Below, in pieces: positions 1 to 12,891 of a stretch of 64,000 bases of DNA (positions are counted from its first letter, which is position 1; each line of letters begins with the position of its first letter). The translations under genes and the position numbers were made by a program. Source of the stretch: Zeus faber (Eukaryota; Chordata; Actinopteri; Zeiformes; Zeidae); assembly GCA_960531495.1 (NCBI GenBank), contig OY482848.1, forward strand, positions 13,288,565 through 13,352,564, read 5' to 3'. Under the pieces are notes generated by a model. The model searched no databases. It was not told where the DNA came from and was given only the letters and a program-made list of their open reading frames with translations.

Positions 1-106
1 CCAAAATATATCCATAAATATGAACAATTATTTGCCAAAAATGTTTTGAAAGAAATGAATGCAAAACTGTCCACATTTGAAATTGTATATAATATGTGGC
101 TGTGGG

Positions 107-123
107 TGTGGCTGTGTGTGTGT

Positions 124-206
<83 letters not shown>
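107..206. repeat. (GT)n microsatellite
   Basis: About 50 dinucleotides at the left edge, in slc27a1 intronic sequence. Confidence 0.95.
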
Positions 207-395
207 AGAGAGAGAATGAATGTGGGTGTAAAGGAATCTTTCCATGTCAGAAAAATTCTCTGACAAGCAAAGACTTGCTTATTATTGCTACTATTTTGTA
301 ATATCAAATGATATGGCAGCGCTAGTTGTCCTGTGGGTACACATACTGTACACACTCAAACACATTTTTCACAGAAATATTATAAAGACTTTCAC

Positions 396-1525
396 CATTG
401 AATCCCTTGCTTAGTTTATGTTGTGGGGGATCTGTTGGTGAGCAGGCCAGCACAGGGTCCAGGTGCTCTGCAGCTAAACTGGACAAGTTGGCCTTGTCAC
501 TCTGCTTCCCGCTGCTGAAAAGCGCCATTGAGGGCTCCAGGGAACCCCGTACCTCCAACACAGCTTGGAGAGGAGCGACAAACACACGTCTAACAAATAT
601 ACAGGAAATACATTCTTTGCATCAGGTTCACACACCTAGCAATTGCAGAGACGCCTGCTGTATTCTTACCGTCAGTGAGCTCTGTGCCAAACACCATTGC
701 CCGGGGCCTGGACACGCCCACGCAGTGCAGCAGAGAATGCTGTCGTAGATTGTGATTGATGAGTGCAGCCTCCACACCGATTGTTGCCAGACCCAACCAC
801 AGCACCACCAATAGGGGGCAACTTTCTAGGTATAAAGCCACTACATCTCCTTCAGACCAACCCTGGGCCAATGCCCAATGGGCCACAGCATAGCATTGCT
901 CTGCCAATTCTTTGTAACTACAAACCTAAAATTAAAACAAACAAAAGAAAAATATTTAAAAAAATTTTTTTTGCATAGTATAGATTTGGTACATTCTGGG
1001 TAAAAAAAATAATAATAATAATTCAATTTGATTTTTTTAGTTTGCTGGCCCCATAACCTCTCCTGTGGCCTCATAGATCAGAGCAGGCTTGTCTGGGTGC
1101 AGCGCCACCACTTGGGCAAACAAGGCAGGGATGGTGCAGCCATTGCGCTGGTACCGGTACAGGCTTGACTTTACCCGCAATATAACAGCAAGACACCTAA
1201 GATGGAACAAGAAGGATGAAAGGGAAGGGATGGCTTATGAATGAACAATGCATTAGGAATGCTGGGATAAAAAATAAAAATTCATGAAGCTCAGGAAGGT
1301 GTAGTTGCATAATTGAACAGCATACAAACACACACTGACAAACTCAGACATGCACACTACTCACATGAGGTCTCTCTTGATGGTGCAAAGAGCTACATAG
1401 AGGAACCTCCAGGAACCCCCCCAGGCTACGTACAAAATCAGCCCAGACAACAGGCTCCAGACCCAGGGGACGGAGCACAGCCATACCACTCCCGTGAAAC
1501 ATAGGCACACTATGATAACACTCAT
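396..1525 (-). CDS. slc27a1: Long-chain fatty acid transport protein 1 / acyl-CoA synthetase, N-terminal part
   Basis: FATP-family enzymes take up long-chain fatty acids and activate them with ATP and CoA; they sit in plasma or ER membranes. Four coding exons read leftwards: 1365-1525, 1058-1196, 670-925 and 396-563. All have GT/AG borders and compatible phases (161, 139, 256 and 168 nt), giving about 241 residues. The start ATG is at 1523-1525; a probable 3' splice site about 12 nt upstream implies an earlier noncoding exon. The protein opens with a hydrophobic tryptophan-rich segment (residues about 1-40), then a WRFL...KRDL motif. Next come a TIP...ALHPDKPALIYEATGE block and a GDVVALYLES...WLGLATIGVEAALIN block, all matching SLC27A1/A4 as I recall them. 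The AMP-binding motif and the rest lie outside the window to the left. Synteny with PBX4/MVB12A favours slc27a1 over slc27a4. Confidence 0.85.
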
Positions 1526-2069
1526 CAGACGCGTGATCTATATGGATACCCAGGAGGGACACACAGAGGGAAAACACAAAAAAGATGAATTAAGGAAGAA
1601 AATTATGGGGACAAACGATTAAAGGTCAGGGAAAACCTGAAGTCAATACTTGTTTAAATTAAACTAACAAATTTGATCGATGTTTAGCTTTTTACAAACA
1701 AAATGCATCTCAAAGTACCACATAACACAACGAAATGTAACAAAACACATCAAAAGTCTTACCTTTGAAAAAAACATCTTAAATGCTGGTCAATCAAGTT
1801 GCAAATGAAAACTCCTTGATAAAAAATTGAGAGCTTTTTGCTCATTGAGCGCTATACTTTCTGTTAGGATTCATAATTAAGACATTCGGTAAACAAGGTA
1901 AACTCCCCAATTCAATAAGTCACCGTAGAATGCAGATGATAATACATGTTAGCAGAAGTGTGGTCCATAGAGAGTTCCAGTACGTGACGAAGCCAAAGAG
2001 TCTACGCACTTGTTGAACGGTAGCCCAGCCCGCCCTGCCAGGTCCTGTCCTGTCCTGTCAGTTTGAAAA

Positions 2070-2165
2070 AAAAGCCTGCGTTCCAGGGTTTCCTCCCACT
2101 TTAAAACACATGGGAGTAGGCGAACTGGACACTTGCACCTTGAGGGTCAGCGGGGCCTGGAGCCT
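2070..2165 (+). repeat. Degraded teleost dispersed repeat
   Basis: GCCTGCGTTCCAGGGTTTCC, TCCCACTTTAAAACACATGG and the following GGCGAACTGG resemble the common fish repeat block CTCCGGTTTCCTCCCACAGT...GGTTAACTGG. The assignment is by recall of that block, not by alignment. Confidence 0.45.
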
Positions 2166-2439
2166 CCCTTCGAATCACGTCACTTCGATCGATAAAACAC
2201 AATGTATACGTAACCAAATTTAGTTAATTGAAATCGCTAACTTCTTTACCACATTGAGCTTTTGACTGATGAAAATTGCGCCACTCTAACTAGTTACGTA
2301 CAATTCACACCAAGAAGGTCAATAGCAACTTCATCCCAGTGAGTCAAGTTCCACGATAGCAGCAGGCTGACTGTGATCGCTCAATGCAAGTCTGCAGAGG
2401 GAAACAATGAGCCTAACTCCTGTGAAGTGAGGTACACCT

Positions 2440-2620
2440 CAAGTTCAAGTTCAAGAGATTATTTGTCACATTCATATACATACGGTCATACATATATGTA
2501 GTGAAATGTCATGACACCCGGTGATTACGCACAATAAGCTCTATAAGCTCTAAAAATACCAAAAATACTAAAATGTGCGTAATCGACACAAGGTGCTCAC
2601 GCAGGCGGCCGCAAGGGGCG
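2440..2620 (+). repeat. Dispersed SINE/LINE-tail repeat, copy A
   Basis: Begins CAAGTTCAAGTTCAAGAG, continues ATTTGTCACATTCATATAC and AGTGAAATGTCATGACACCC, and ends in a hairpin-like unit. Related copies are at 12304-12390, 20853-20977, 19149-19180 and (first half only) 42702-42785. The inverted arms GATTACGCACA (2523-2533) and TGTGCGTAATC (2574-2584) are perfect complements. Confidence 0.8.
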
Positions 2621-3218
2621 GCGCCACAATCGCAATTCTGGGTTCTATAATTAAATTATATAATTAATTGTCTATGTTGTATTACTCATGTCGCTATGCC
2701 AGAGCATACATAGGTTGCACGAAAAACTAGAAGTTAAAAAAAAACTACTTTCCCTACAAATTCTTATAATGTTATAATTGCTAATTACTAAATGACTAAC
2801 TTCACTTGACTTGAATTAATAGTTTATGCAAATAGCTAATCACCAGGAATGTGGTCCACCATGCACACGGTGTTTTGATTACATTGTAGTCCTGAAAGGC
2901 TAAGAATTTCAGTTGTTCCACTATCTTCTAATGGTCGCTGGTAGTGGTTTGATGAATGACCTGTGCTGCTTCGCCTTGAGCTTATTCACATGAACAGCTC
3001 TCTGCATTGAATAAATTCTGGTTTTTCTCCCTGATTGGGTGCGTCAAAAAGAATAGAATATTCTTGTCTACCCTCCTTCAGGGCAGCAGCTTGGCCAGGT
3101 CCCTAATCCTAATCAGAATAATATCATCTATATAATTATGACAGGAAAGCCCAATTCTAAAGATTTTTGCAACACCGTAGGGTTATGCAAAACAAATAAA
3201 TGCACACACACACACAGA

Positions 3219-3252
<34 letters not shown>

Positions 3253-4047
3253 ACACACACACACAAGATCTCACTTATATCACCTTGAGTGTTTGGGCAT
3301 GCAGGCACAGGTGAAAGAATCAAGAGACAGTTTTTGCAGGGTTGATATACAGTCGGTGTTTGTGCTTTATTTAAATTGATAGCAAAAGTAAAAAAAAGAA
3401 AACAGTACCAAAAACACAGTAGAAAAATAGAAAAAAAAACTTTGCATATATTCAACCTAAAATAAATTCCAATGACAGCATGTTTACATTCTCAAAGTAC
3501 TACTCTTCACATTGAATACAAAAAAATTAGTACATCTGTTGGCCGTGAAAAGGAAAAGTGCAATACAATTAAATGTTTGTTCTGTAGCATAATAGTTTAT
3601 TTTTTTGCTGTTATCACTTTCTTTGCACACAAGATTTGCCTCCACTGGTGGTTCCAGTTCCAATGGGCTTCTAGTGGCTGCTTTTATGTTTTAAAATATT
3701 CTTTAAAAAAAAAAGAATACAATACAATACATTGTGCAGGTTTGACCTTCACTGATTTCCACACAAATCCTTTTTTATTACATAAAATCATTCCAGCCTA
3801 AATTTGGCATTAAGATTTTGTGTCGTTATTTAAGCTTAAATGGAGCATTGGTCCTTATAGGCTACATAATATTCTTTATTTTAAATAAATACTTTCTATT
3901 CAACATTCTGTATCTACAGGACTACAGCTTATGACATTATCATGATATGTTTGGCCAGATGATAAAGATGATAAAGTACCTTAACCTTTATTCAAGCATC
4001 CCTGAATGAAACGTATCGTAGATGGTTTGACCCTGAAGTGGACTTCT

Positions 4048-4123
4048 TCATATATGAGATTCACTTGTCAGCTGAGCACTCGGAGATGCCTAAGAGTTCA
4101 AAACAGATTAACACACACACACG

Positions 4124-4154
<31 letters not shown>

Positions 4155-4614
4155 ATACACACACAAACATACACAATAGTCACAAGGCTTGTAAATTTGA
4201 CGTTTTCCCACCGAACAGTTTTCGGGACTCCCTGAGGGGAACTAGGAACTGGGGAGGCCCCCCGCGAACCAAATACCTTCAAGGGCTTTTTTTCTGGTTG
4301 TATTCACACTGCACTGGAACTCAGCCAATGTGGTTTCAGCGTGAGTTCCATGTTGTATTTACTGCGTAACTTTCACTTATTTTACCTCATCAGTCCCCCA
4401 AGATCAGTTTCTGAACAAATTTGAGGCGAGAAATAATCAATCCAGGTGCTGAATCTTCACTAATACTAGATATACAAGGTGTCATTTAAAAGTTAGTTCC
4501 GACTTTCGTAAGGCACGGCCTCGCATCCTCGCATCGGGACAGCGCACCGGGATTAACGGGTCGCACATTAACTTATTCATTCAATTAACATTGAAAAAAA
4601 AAAGATTAATAATA

Positions 4615-4663
<49 letters not shown>

Positions 4664-5219
4664 TCATAGTTCTTAGAACTCTGTTTTGAGGAACCTTTTT
4701 AGCTCTGACTCCAGGGCTGGGACTAACTGGCGCAAGAGAAACCTTGAGTGACGTAAGTGCACGGTGATTCATCCAGACAAGTCCACGGTGGAGGAGATGA
4801 ATATTATTTATTATTATTATTACTCATTTGAAAATGTTAGTCGACTGACGCTGTGCTCAAGTTCATTTTTCAAGTATCTACCCACATAAATATATTCAGT
4901 TTCTGGTACTCGACTATTATTCCAGTTTACAAAAAATCAGGGACTGGATTTATGGATTTAGGATTTAGGATTACTCATCGCGGAGAGCTACAGTGGTATT
5001 TTAAACCCTATTATCACCAAGTGTTTTTACTTTTAATACTTCAAATACATTTAAGACCAAGCACATACCCGTATATAGTTTTACATTAGTAGAAATGTGA
5101 ATGCTGTAATTTCTCTTTTACTGAAGTAATTTTGTGTCAGGGTATTTGTAGTCTTACTTATGTAAAATGTGAGTTCTTCCTCCACCACTGTATATATACT
5201 GTGTGTGTGTGTGCGTGTG

Positions 5220-5251
<32 letters not shown>

Positions 5252-5344
5252 TGTTTATTATCCGTGTTTTTTTATGTATCTATGTGTGTATATATATATA
5301 TATATATTATCTCTTATTTTGTGTAGACTTTTGTTACTTTGTTT

Positions 5345-5376
<32 letters not shown>

Positions 5377-6359
5377 TTACTGTATGTTTGTATCTGTACA
5401 AAATGGATGATTCTCAAAGGGGTGAAGTGAGACAAAAACAGATTTAAATGTTATTGCAGTGAATCCTACCTGTGACTGGCTGGAGCGGTTGGTACTGCTG
5501 AACTCAGAATATCTCTTCCTCTGCTGCCTGCAGATGCAGCGCATGAAATTGGTGTACTCATCTCTGATCTGTAGGAGGCAGCAGAATATCATTTAGTATC
5601 TATAATCGCTTGCCAGCAATCCCACTTCAATTTCTATAGATGTCTTTCTCAGCATTCAAAGGACACAAGCAGACACACCAGTTACTCAGCTTACCTGCTT
5701 GGACAGCAGACAATGCATGATGAAGAGTAGCGCGCCTTGTAGGCTGTTGAGGATCGTGAAGATATAATGTGGAACTGAACTGCCCCCTTCAAACAGGAAG
5801 ATGCCGGACACCCACATTAGACCCAGCACACACAGCTGTGCTATGGCTGTGGCGGTGAAGGCCCTGCAAGGGGGGGGAATGAAGGAGGACAGTGGGGGTG
5901 AGGATGATTTCTGTGTAGTTGATAATTTTGCTAACAATGACAGTCTGTATCTATGTGTACTACGTGTGTAGCATCATTGTTTATAACAATGTTGAATGGG
6001 AACTTGTCACTTTATTTGTGACCTTTAGCAATTTTGTTCTTAGAACAGACCGTCCATGTGAGTCATGGAGATCTGCAATTAAAATATGGGGGTTGGAGAG
6101 CCTCACAAAGCCTCCAGGGCCATGGACCATATAAAGACAGGATATATAGAGTAATGACCAAAGGAGGGGGAAAGAGGAGGGAAGATTAAGTGTTCCTGCC
6201 AACAGTGTACTGCGGTACTATGAAAGCTTTCTTTACATTTCTTCTTCCTAACCTCCTCACATTCTTTCCATCTGTCTACTTCCCATGGTCCTCTGAGACA
6301 ACTCTCAAGACAGCCTCCCTTGTTTCGCTACACCCCCTCAACCCGTTTAATACTCCCTG

Positions 6360-6428
<69 letters not shown>

Positions 6429-7864
6429 TTTGTCTTAGTCTCCAAATCTGCCTGGTGTTTTATTCCTTACAGTACAGCCTCTTGTGTAGCGATGGTGAAA
6501 ACAAAAAGCAGGGTCAGTGAAAACAAATACACATACTCGACACAATGACAACTGCACGGAAACAAAAGGGTGGTTTTCTATGACATACACATGCATGCGT
6601 AACCAACACAGTGACTGACTTCATTTTCTGCAAGTTGGTGAGGTCTGGGCTGAGGGTTGAGAACTTCTGGGCCAGCTTCCAAACAGTGACGATGAAGAAG
6701 AAGACATTTAGGATGACGATGAGACACACAGGGCCGAAGAAGCTCCAGATCAGGCCGCCTTCCAGAGACAGCCAGCAGCTATAGGAGTATCACATGTTCA
6801 TATCAGAGCTCTGCTCAAGTGACTGAAGTAGGCCACTCAAGGAATAAATCAGAAAATCAGCGTCATTGCACTGGTGTTAGTGACACTGTACACAAATGCT
6901 CATGCACTCACAAACATACACATACAGTAAACTCACTACACTCCAAATGCCAACTGTTTGGTAGAAATTGTATCGTATGTTGACACACAGACCAGCACAA
7001 ACCCATAGATAGAGACTATCTTTCCACACTTAATTTCTGTTCAATTTCTCACTTACTATTCGTCAGTGCCGTATCCCATTGGTCTGCTGATGGCAGAAAT
7101 GATTACAATTGCCAAAGGCGTTCCGTAACCCACAGCATATAGGTAGAGAGGCCGGATGGTGGCGTTGAATACGAGGACAACCATGCGGTAGAGTTGCACC
7201 CCTTCTAACAGCATCCAGCTGAACGCTCCCAAGAAGAAGTAATGAAGCAGTCCGGCCACAAACCTACAGACGCCCTGCAATGTGGTACAGAAGCTCATTT
7301 ACAATTGGGTAGAATGCCGAAATGTGTTTAGAGTATTTCTGCCTGCAACACACTGGTTATTCAAACCTTCGGTGATGTAGCGGTAATGCCGGTGAGGAAG
7401 ACAAGGTTGGCTACAAACAGGCAAACACAGAGGTGCAGGTGGATGGTGGTGCGTGTCCCTTGTATGGATCGGCAGAACTTGAAGGTTAGGATGCACATTG
7501 CTAGGCACAGCAGGGAAACGATCAGGCCTAACTTGGTCAGCAAGATGAGCTCATAGGGATCCTAGAGAAAATAATACAGCAGGTTGAGGTGTGTGTGGGC
7601 GTGTCTGTACTGTATATTTAGGCTTTGGGCTCAGACTTAGAGGTTAGCTCCTCTTACAAACTGATACAATTGCATGCGTGAAAAACCTTTTTAGTAAAAT
7701 TATTAGGACTTGCAGAAGTGACAAATAAATATAGTGGAGCGAAATGAACGTATTAGCTTTGGAAATTAAGATGAGTGCAAGTATAAAGTCCCCTAAAATG
7801 CAATAACTCAAAATCCTACTTTAGTATAGTACTTGAGTGAAAGTCACTTTCTATCCCTGGCCGC

Positions 7865-7903
<39 letters not shown>

Positions 7904-7915
7904 GTGTGTGTCTGT

Positions 7916-7978
<63 letters not shown>

Positions 7979-10900
7979 TTCCTCACCTTCATCGGGTACA
8001 GGGCCATGAGCACCGCAAAGCTACTGAGATGGTCACAGCTACACACAGTGTGTGTGGCGTTGGAGAGTTGGGTGTCTCGGGAGCAGCCCTCCGTGGACCA
8101 GGACCCTCTCTCATCCTGCTTGTGCACGCCAGCTTTCCAGTAGACACAGTTGTAGCTCAACTGATTTGACTCCTCCTTCTCCTAAAAATTCAAATCACAT
8201 TATTGACCTACTGCTTGCTCTTCAATGGTGTAGTGGTTAAGGGGAAGCAGTAGTGGTAGAAAGCTATATTTGGGACACCGTTTGTGTATACAGTAATTAG
8301 GCTATGCCTACCAGGACGCTTGCAACAGAGTCATACCTGACACCGTAATGATCTCATTAAACAATATTAATAGAGAAGATGATTGGAAAAAATCTATTTG
8401 AGGAAAATGTCTATGGGTCTACCTGTAGGTGCCTGAGGGTGATGATGACAGGTGGGTCCAAGTGCTGTGTGGAAGGGTTGGAGACCACAGCTGACACCAC
8501 TTGAGAGAAGACTTGGTAGCTGGGATCAATGCCATTCCTTTTGTGTGGTGTGAGCTGATGGAAAGAGTCAAGAGCCTTTTCAACGGTCTTGTAGCTCACC
8601 AACGCAGCCAAGGCAAAGCCTGTGATTGGAAAAACAAGAAGTGAGAAAATTCTGTCTGATAGGGACTATGTGTCGAAAGGGAAGAGAAAAAATAACAGCA
8701 AAGAGAAGTTCACCAGGGTACACTCCATTCCCAGTTGCAGTTCTCCAGTCTGTGTCAAGGCTAGCGTTCTCAGTGGTCAGATGGATTGGCCCAGTTGGTA
8801 TGGACTCTCTCTTCCACACTACAATCTTTGCCTCTACACGCACATAAAAACAAATTTCAAGTGACTGTTGACATAGTTCTCATCTCATTAAAAAGGCGGA
8901 CTAGTGTGAACGCTGTTCATCTGTTCTGGTCAACTTGTGGTTACTATCCGGTCAAGGATGTTCTTACCCGTCTGGCTCGTGTTCACGTTGGTTTGATTTT
9001 CTTCAAGCTGTGGACCAATGAACTTCAAGGAATCCTCCACAGCACTGAGCAATCCGCTCACCTCGATGCTGCTGCCCAGGTGATCGTAAGACAGGGCCTC
9101 TTTCGTCAAGTCGAACAAGCTCTAAGTGTGTTGCCAAACACACAGGAGGGGGAAGCATGAGCAGTTTGTATGTGTGTGTGTGCATGTGTGCGTGCTTGCG
9201 TGCGTGCGTGTGTGTCCTACCTCCAGCAGCACCTTTACATTTGTGTTGTTTCTTGATTGGTCAGGTTCAGACAGAGCCAAGCAGCTTTTTCTCATCTGGG
9301 ACAATATAGTATCTGTTGGACCTTTGAGAGTCTAGAGAGAGAGAGAGAGAGAAAGAGAGGGAATTTAATAGTGTTGCAATGATGCAGTGGGTTATTGTGT
9401 AGTCAACATCATCATGATTTGTCTTGTAATTCTTGAATTGGTTTTGAACATCCAAGCAGACACGTCACCTGTGACGAAGCGCTCGTTCCCCCAAAGTGAT
9501 CGCATTTCAACTCTAGGGTAGAAAAGAGGAATACAAAGAGTTCTGACTTTGATGAACAGAATATATTAGAGAAAATGTAATGGAGCAGAACTTACCTGAG
9601 CATGGAGTCTTTTCATTACCGTATGTACTATATCCAGAAGGACACTCACACCAGTAACTTCCTTCACTATTTTTACAAGTGCCATTTGACCCACAAATGT
9701 CTTGGTTCTGATTTTTTTCATCTTCACATTCATCAATATCTGGGTTGGGAGAGAGGAAAAAGAGAATGGTCGTAACAGTGGTGGCGGTGCACTGCTGAGA
9801 GCTGCTTATCTGCACATTTTACTAAACGTTCCGACTTCATATTAAAATACACCTTGCCCAAATTAGTCTTTCTTTACGCTATTCACTCGTTCAAATGCTA
9901 GTACTAGTTTTCAAATGCATTATACACTATGAACTCTCAACACTTACAACAAAATACTGTAATCAGGGATGGGCCGATGCCTGGACTGAATCTGAAGCAT
10001 TGGCCAGTACTGAGTGCATTGCATTTACTGAACAGCGTAGTCTCATATTGTTAGTTTGGGGGTCATTATAATCTCAGGATCTAATACATTTTCACCATCA
10101 GACATCTAACATGTGTAGAAAAACATGCGCAGTCTCACCTATGCAGTCACCCTCATCTATGAGCTTTGTGTACCCTGGCAAACAGGTACATGAGTAGTTT
10201 CCTATCAGGTTCAGGCAGACGGTGTTGGAACCACAGTCATCTGTGTTTTCAAAGCACTCGTTGATGTCTACAACGCAAAGATAGAGGAAGGTCAAAGCGG
10301 GTGGGGTGCGTGTGAAGGAGAGAGACAGGGAGATGAGACGGTCGTTGATGATTGAATGTGTATCACACTTGCCCACACTCACACATGCAGACCACAACAA
10401 TCATGCCCAAAAATAAAACCCTTACCTGAACATTGTCCATCTAATGCAGTGAAGTTCTTCGGCCCCTTCTCATTCCTGAAACCAGTCAGGCACTGGCAGA
10501 AGAATTTCCCCCGAGTGTTGTAACATGCTGTGTTGTTACCGCAGTAGTTTGACAGATCCTCACATTCATCTATATCTGGAGATTTACAAACATTTACAGT
10601 AAACTACAAGGCGACCGAGGAGAGATCAGGATTAAGGGGATCACAGCAGATCATTACCGGTGCAATTCCCAGAAACTGTCTGGAAGCCTTCTTCACAGGA
10701 AGAGACCCTTTTAAGACACAGTAACCCTGTAGGGGGAGAGAGAGAGAGAGAGAGAGATGGACAATATTAAACTTAAATAATAATTAAATAATAAATATTA
10801 ATACCTTTTCACACGCCCCCAAATGCGGCCCTAATACAGTACACGGGAATTGCTATTGAGAAATTCTGGGCCATCTCAAATCTGCGAGTTTGCACTCCAC

Positions 10901-12891
10901 ACCCTACGACAATCTCACAAGGCGAGTTATTTACGACACTAAAACGTTCTTCTACATATTGTTCCCACTTTATCTTACTTAATTATTGCACTACTCCCTG
11001 GAGGTGTAATGCTGCTGTTTGACAAAAGTTGTATTTTCTCGAGTGGTTCAAGGCATGCCTGCAGACTTCTTTCCACATATTTAGCCTGTGCCTTTCTGCT
11101 GAGGTTTCTTTCTGGAGTGCCGCAAGCAGGCTCTCCCAATATCATTGCCCCAGAAAACGACAGTACAGTACGATTAGTGGGCAGGCCGGCGCTGCGGTTT
11201 TGGTGTAGCTATGGCCAACTCTCCCCCTCCAGATGACACATGAACCGTTGACTTGCTCAGCTACAGTGGGTCCTCTGTGTTTTTGTTGATGATGACTTCG
11301 GTCATACGCCTTTTCAGATAACGAGACAAAACATCCATGTCGCGGCCGGGCATTATCAGGAATTGAACTGCGGAGCTATCTCTCGCTCTCTCTCTCTCTG
11401 TATATGTGTGCAGGACAGTGTGTGTGAGTCATGCTTCGAAATGAATCAGATGTGAACCAGGCCAGATATACCTAAAGAATAGTTTTTTTGTTGATCCTAA
11501 GGACACATTTAATAAAAATGTCAATGTTGGGTGGATCACACGACCAATCCCAGAATTCCGCTGTAAACTGCAACGTTTTTTTCCTCTTCAACATCCGCAT
11601 TTACCCTCATCGTTGCTACGATGGTAACTTTTTCCTCTCCAAACGTTGCCTTCCTCTGATGGAGTGATTGTTGTTTTTTTCTCCCAGCCACTTGAGGTGG
11701 TGGGGATTTTTTCCCACCCGCGGGTGCTGTTCCTTTTTGTGGATCACTATCGACAGTTTACTGACCACAACTAGTTATGCTCCACTTGCCTGATCTTTGT
11801 ATTCTTGTCACAAATACATTAAACGGCTCTTCCTTAAGAAGTGCCATCTAAAAATAGATCAAATATAGAAGGTTAAATCATTTTTCAGTAGTTGCACAGA
11901 TTAATATTTTAATCATTCAGTTTTGTTTTTTTTAATTTGTCTCCCTCATGTATGTGTCCTGCCTTCTGTTGAGCCCCTCTAATGTGTTGAATTCTTGAGG
12001 CAGGTTGCATCTGTCTGTGCTGAGCAGTGTCTGTAGTTTCCTGTAAACCACCCACTTACTGTAAGTAAAAAAAAAGACTTTGTTTATATAGCACCTTCTC
12101 AAAAAGCATCCAAAAATGCTTCACTTAAATAGACGCACAGGTTGTATACAGAAAGATAGACCAGCAGCATATAAAGCATACCTAACATGTAAATATCTAA
12201 ATGGGCTTGAAAGATGGTTTAGTAGAGAAATATTTTGTTGTGTGAAAGACAGAACTTCTCATTTTCAAATTTTAAAACATTCTATGTAATAAGTAGAGAC
12301 TGATGATTACGGACAATAAGCTGTATAAGCTCTAAAAATACAAAAAATACTAAAATGTGCGTAATCGACATGAGGCGCTCGCGCAGGCGTATAATATCTT
12401 TTCAGCGTGGTTTACATGTGTTAACTTCTAGAACTAATATATCAACTTTCAACAAGTTTGCTATTGTATCGTACAGAAGCTTTCAATACTCGGCACCATT
12501 TCATTTACATCACAAAGTATTTTGTAACCCAGCTATGAAAGTGACATGGCTTTCTTGTCAATGCTGGCATCTCAGTTACAGTGGTAGAAATTGACGCTTT
12601 TTTTTTAACTTGAATTTTAAAGGTCAAAGGTCAAATCATTAACTATCACCCATGTGTTATCTTTTGAGACTTGTTTGAAGGTGAAGTGCTCACTCAAGAA
12701 CTAAATAGAAGGATGAATGGAAGGAGGATGGACAGACAGACAGACAGACAGACAGACGGACGGACGGACGGACAGACAGACAGACAGGTAGGTAGATAGA
12801 TAGATAGATATATACTACTCCCCTCTCTTTTCTCAACACATTTCTTCTCACGAATAGACTTACCCACAATCAGAAGAGCCTTTCCAGACAT
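4048..12891 (-). CDS. adgre5: Adhesion G protein-coupled receptor E5 (CD97-like), EGF-GAIN-7TM
   Basis: Seventeen coding exons join in phase to 2223 nt (740 aa): 12864-12891, 10658-10726, 10426-10575, 10139-10267, 9596-9739, 9469-9512, 9221-9331, 8968-9121, 8714-8833, 8423-8619, 7987-8181, 7367-7561, 7057-7274, 6620-6778, 5695-5863, 5470-5568 and 4048-4089. A short signal peptide (MSGKALLIV...) is followed by a half EGF (SCEEGF...) and three calcium-binding EGF modules starting DIDEC, DINEC and DIDEC (residues about 33-173), each on one phase-1 exon. The GAIN domain spans about 189-446 and ends in a GPS with [12 protein letters not shown]; the HL/S tripeptide suits autoproteolysis. Seven membrane segments follow, with the typical [11 protein letters not shown] and YCWLS motifs. 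The tail is [10 protein letters not shown]...SESHI, close to the SESGI end of human CD97. The last exon rests on that tail match. CD97 is a leukocyte/epithelial receptor binding CD55 in mammals; the ligand here is unknown. Confidence 0.9.
4111..4168. repeat. (CA)n with a CGCG core
   Basis: ACACACACACGCGCGCGCAC... compound repeat at the proposed last adgre5 intron-exon border. Confidence 0.9.
4614..4662. repeat. (AT)n microsatellite
   Basis: Near-continuous TA dinucleotides, in the last adgre5 intron. Confidence 0.9.
5200..5375. repeat. Compound (GT), (GCGT) and (AT) repeats
   Basis: TGTGTGTGCG, then GCGT tetranucleotides at 5219-5252, then two (TA)n runs near 5290 and 5351, in the last adgre5 intron. 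Confidence 0.9.
6363..6427. repeat. (CT)n microsatellite
   Basis: About 32 CT units in an adgre5 intron. Confidence 0.95.
7864..7976. repeat. (TGTATG)n and (GT)n tract
   Basis: Hexamer-like TGTATG units followed by about 30 GT units. In the adgre5 transcript this is a CA-repeat starting a few bases after the donor of the GPS exon. Confidence 0.95.
7987..8181 (-). other. adgre5: GPS-bearing exon of adgre5 (exon 11)
   Basis: This 195-nt phase-0 exon encodes the end of the GAIN domain: [29 protein letters not shown]. The four cysteines and two tryptophans are the conserved GPS framework, and cleavage is expected between Leu and Ser of HLS. The donor at 7986 is followed at once in the transcript by a long CA-repeat (7861-7976 on the plus strand). 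Confidence 0.85.
9596..10726 (-). other. adgre5: EGF module exons of adgre5 (exons 2-5)
   Basis: Four exons whose internal borders are all phase 1: 10658-10726 (partial EGF), 10426-10575, 10139-10267 and 9596-9739. The last three each carry six cysteines and the D-I-D/N-E-C start of a calcium-binding EGF. Because they are symmetric, skipping any one keeps the frame. That is how CD97/EMR isoforms with different EGF numbers arise in mammals. Confidence 0.85.
12300..12390 (+). repeat. Dispersed repeat, copy B (3' half)
   Basis: Nearly identical to 2520-2612, with arms GATTACGGACA (12304-12314) and TGTGCGTAATC (12356-12366), lying in adgre5 intron 1. Confidence 0.75.
12727..12812. repeat. GACA/GATA tetranucleotide tract
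   Basis: A run of (GACA)n, then (GACG)n, (GACA)n, GGTA and GATA units in the first adgre5 intron, about 50 bp from the first coding exon. The unit changes in blocks. Confidence 0.85.

Larger units (their letters stand above)
1526..4047. other. Intergenic region between slc27a1 and adgre5
   Basis: No supported coding exon. It holds the upstream side of slc27a1, a degraded dispersed repeat near 2070-2165, a SINE/LINE-tail copy at 2440-2620 and a (CA)n tract at about 3201-3264. On the minus strand AATAAA occurs as the reverse complement of 3987-3992, only about 56 nt past the proposed adgre5 stop, so it is one candidate poly(A) signal. Confidence 0.5.
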
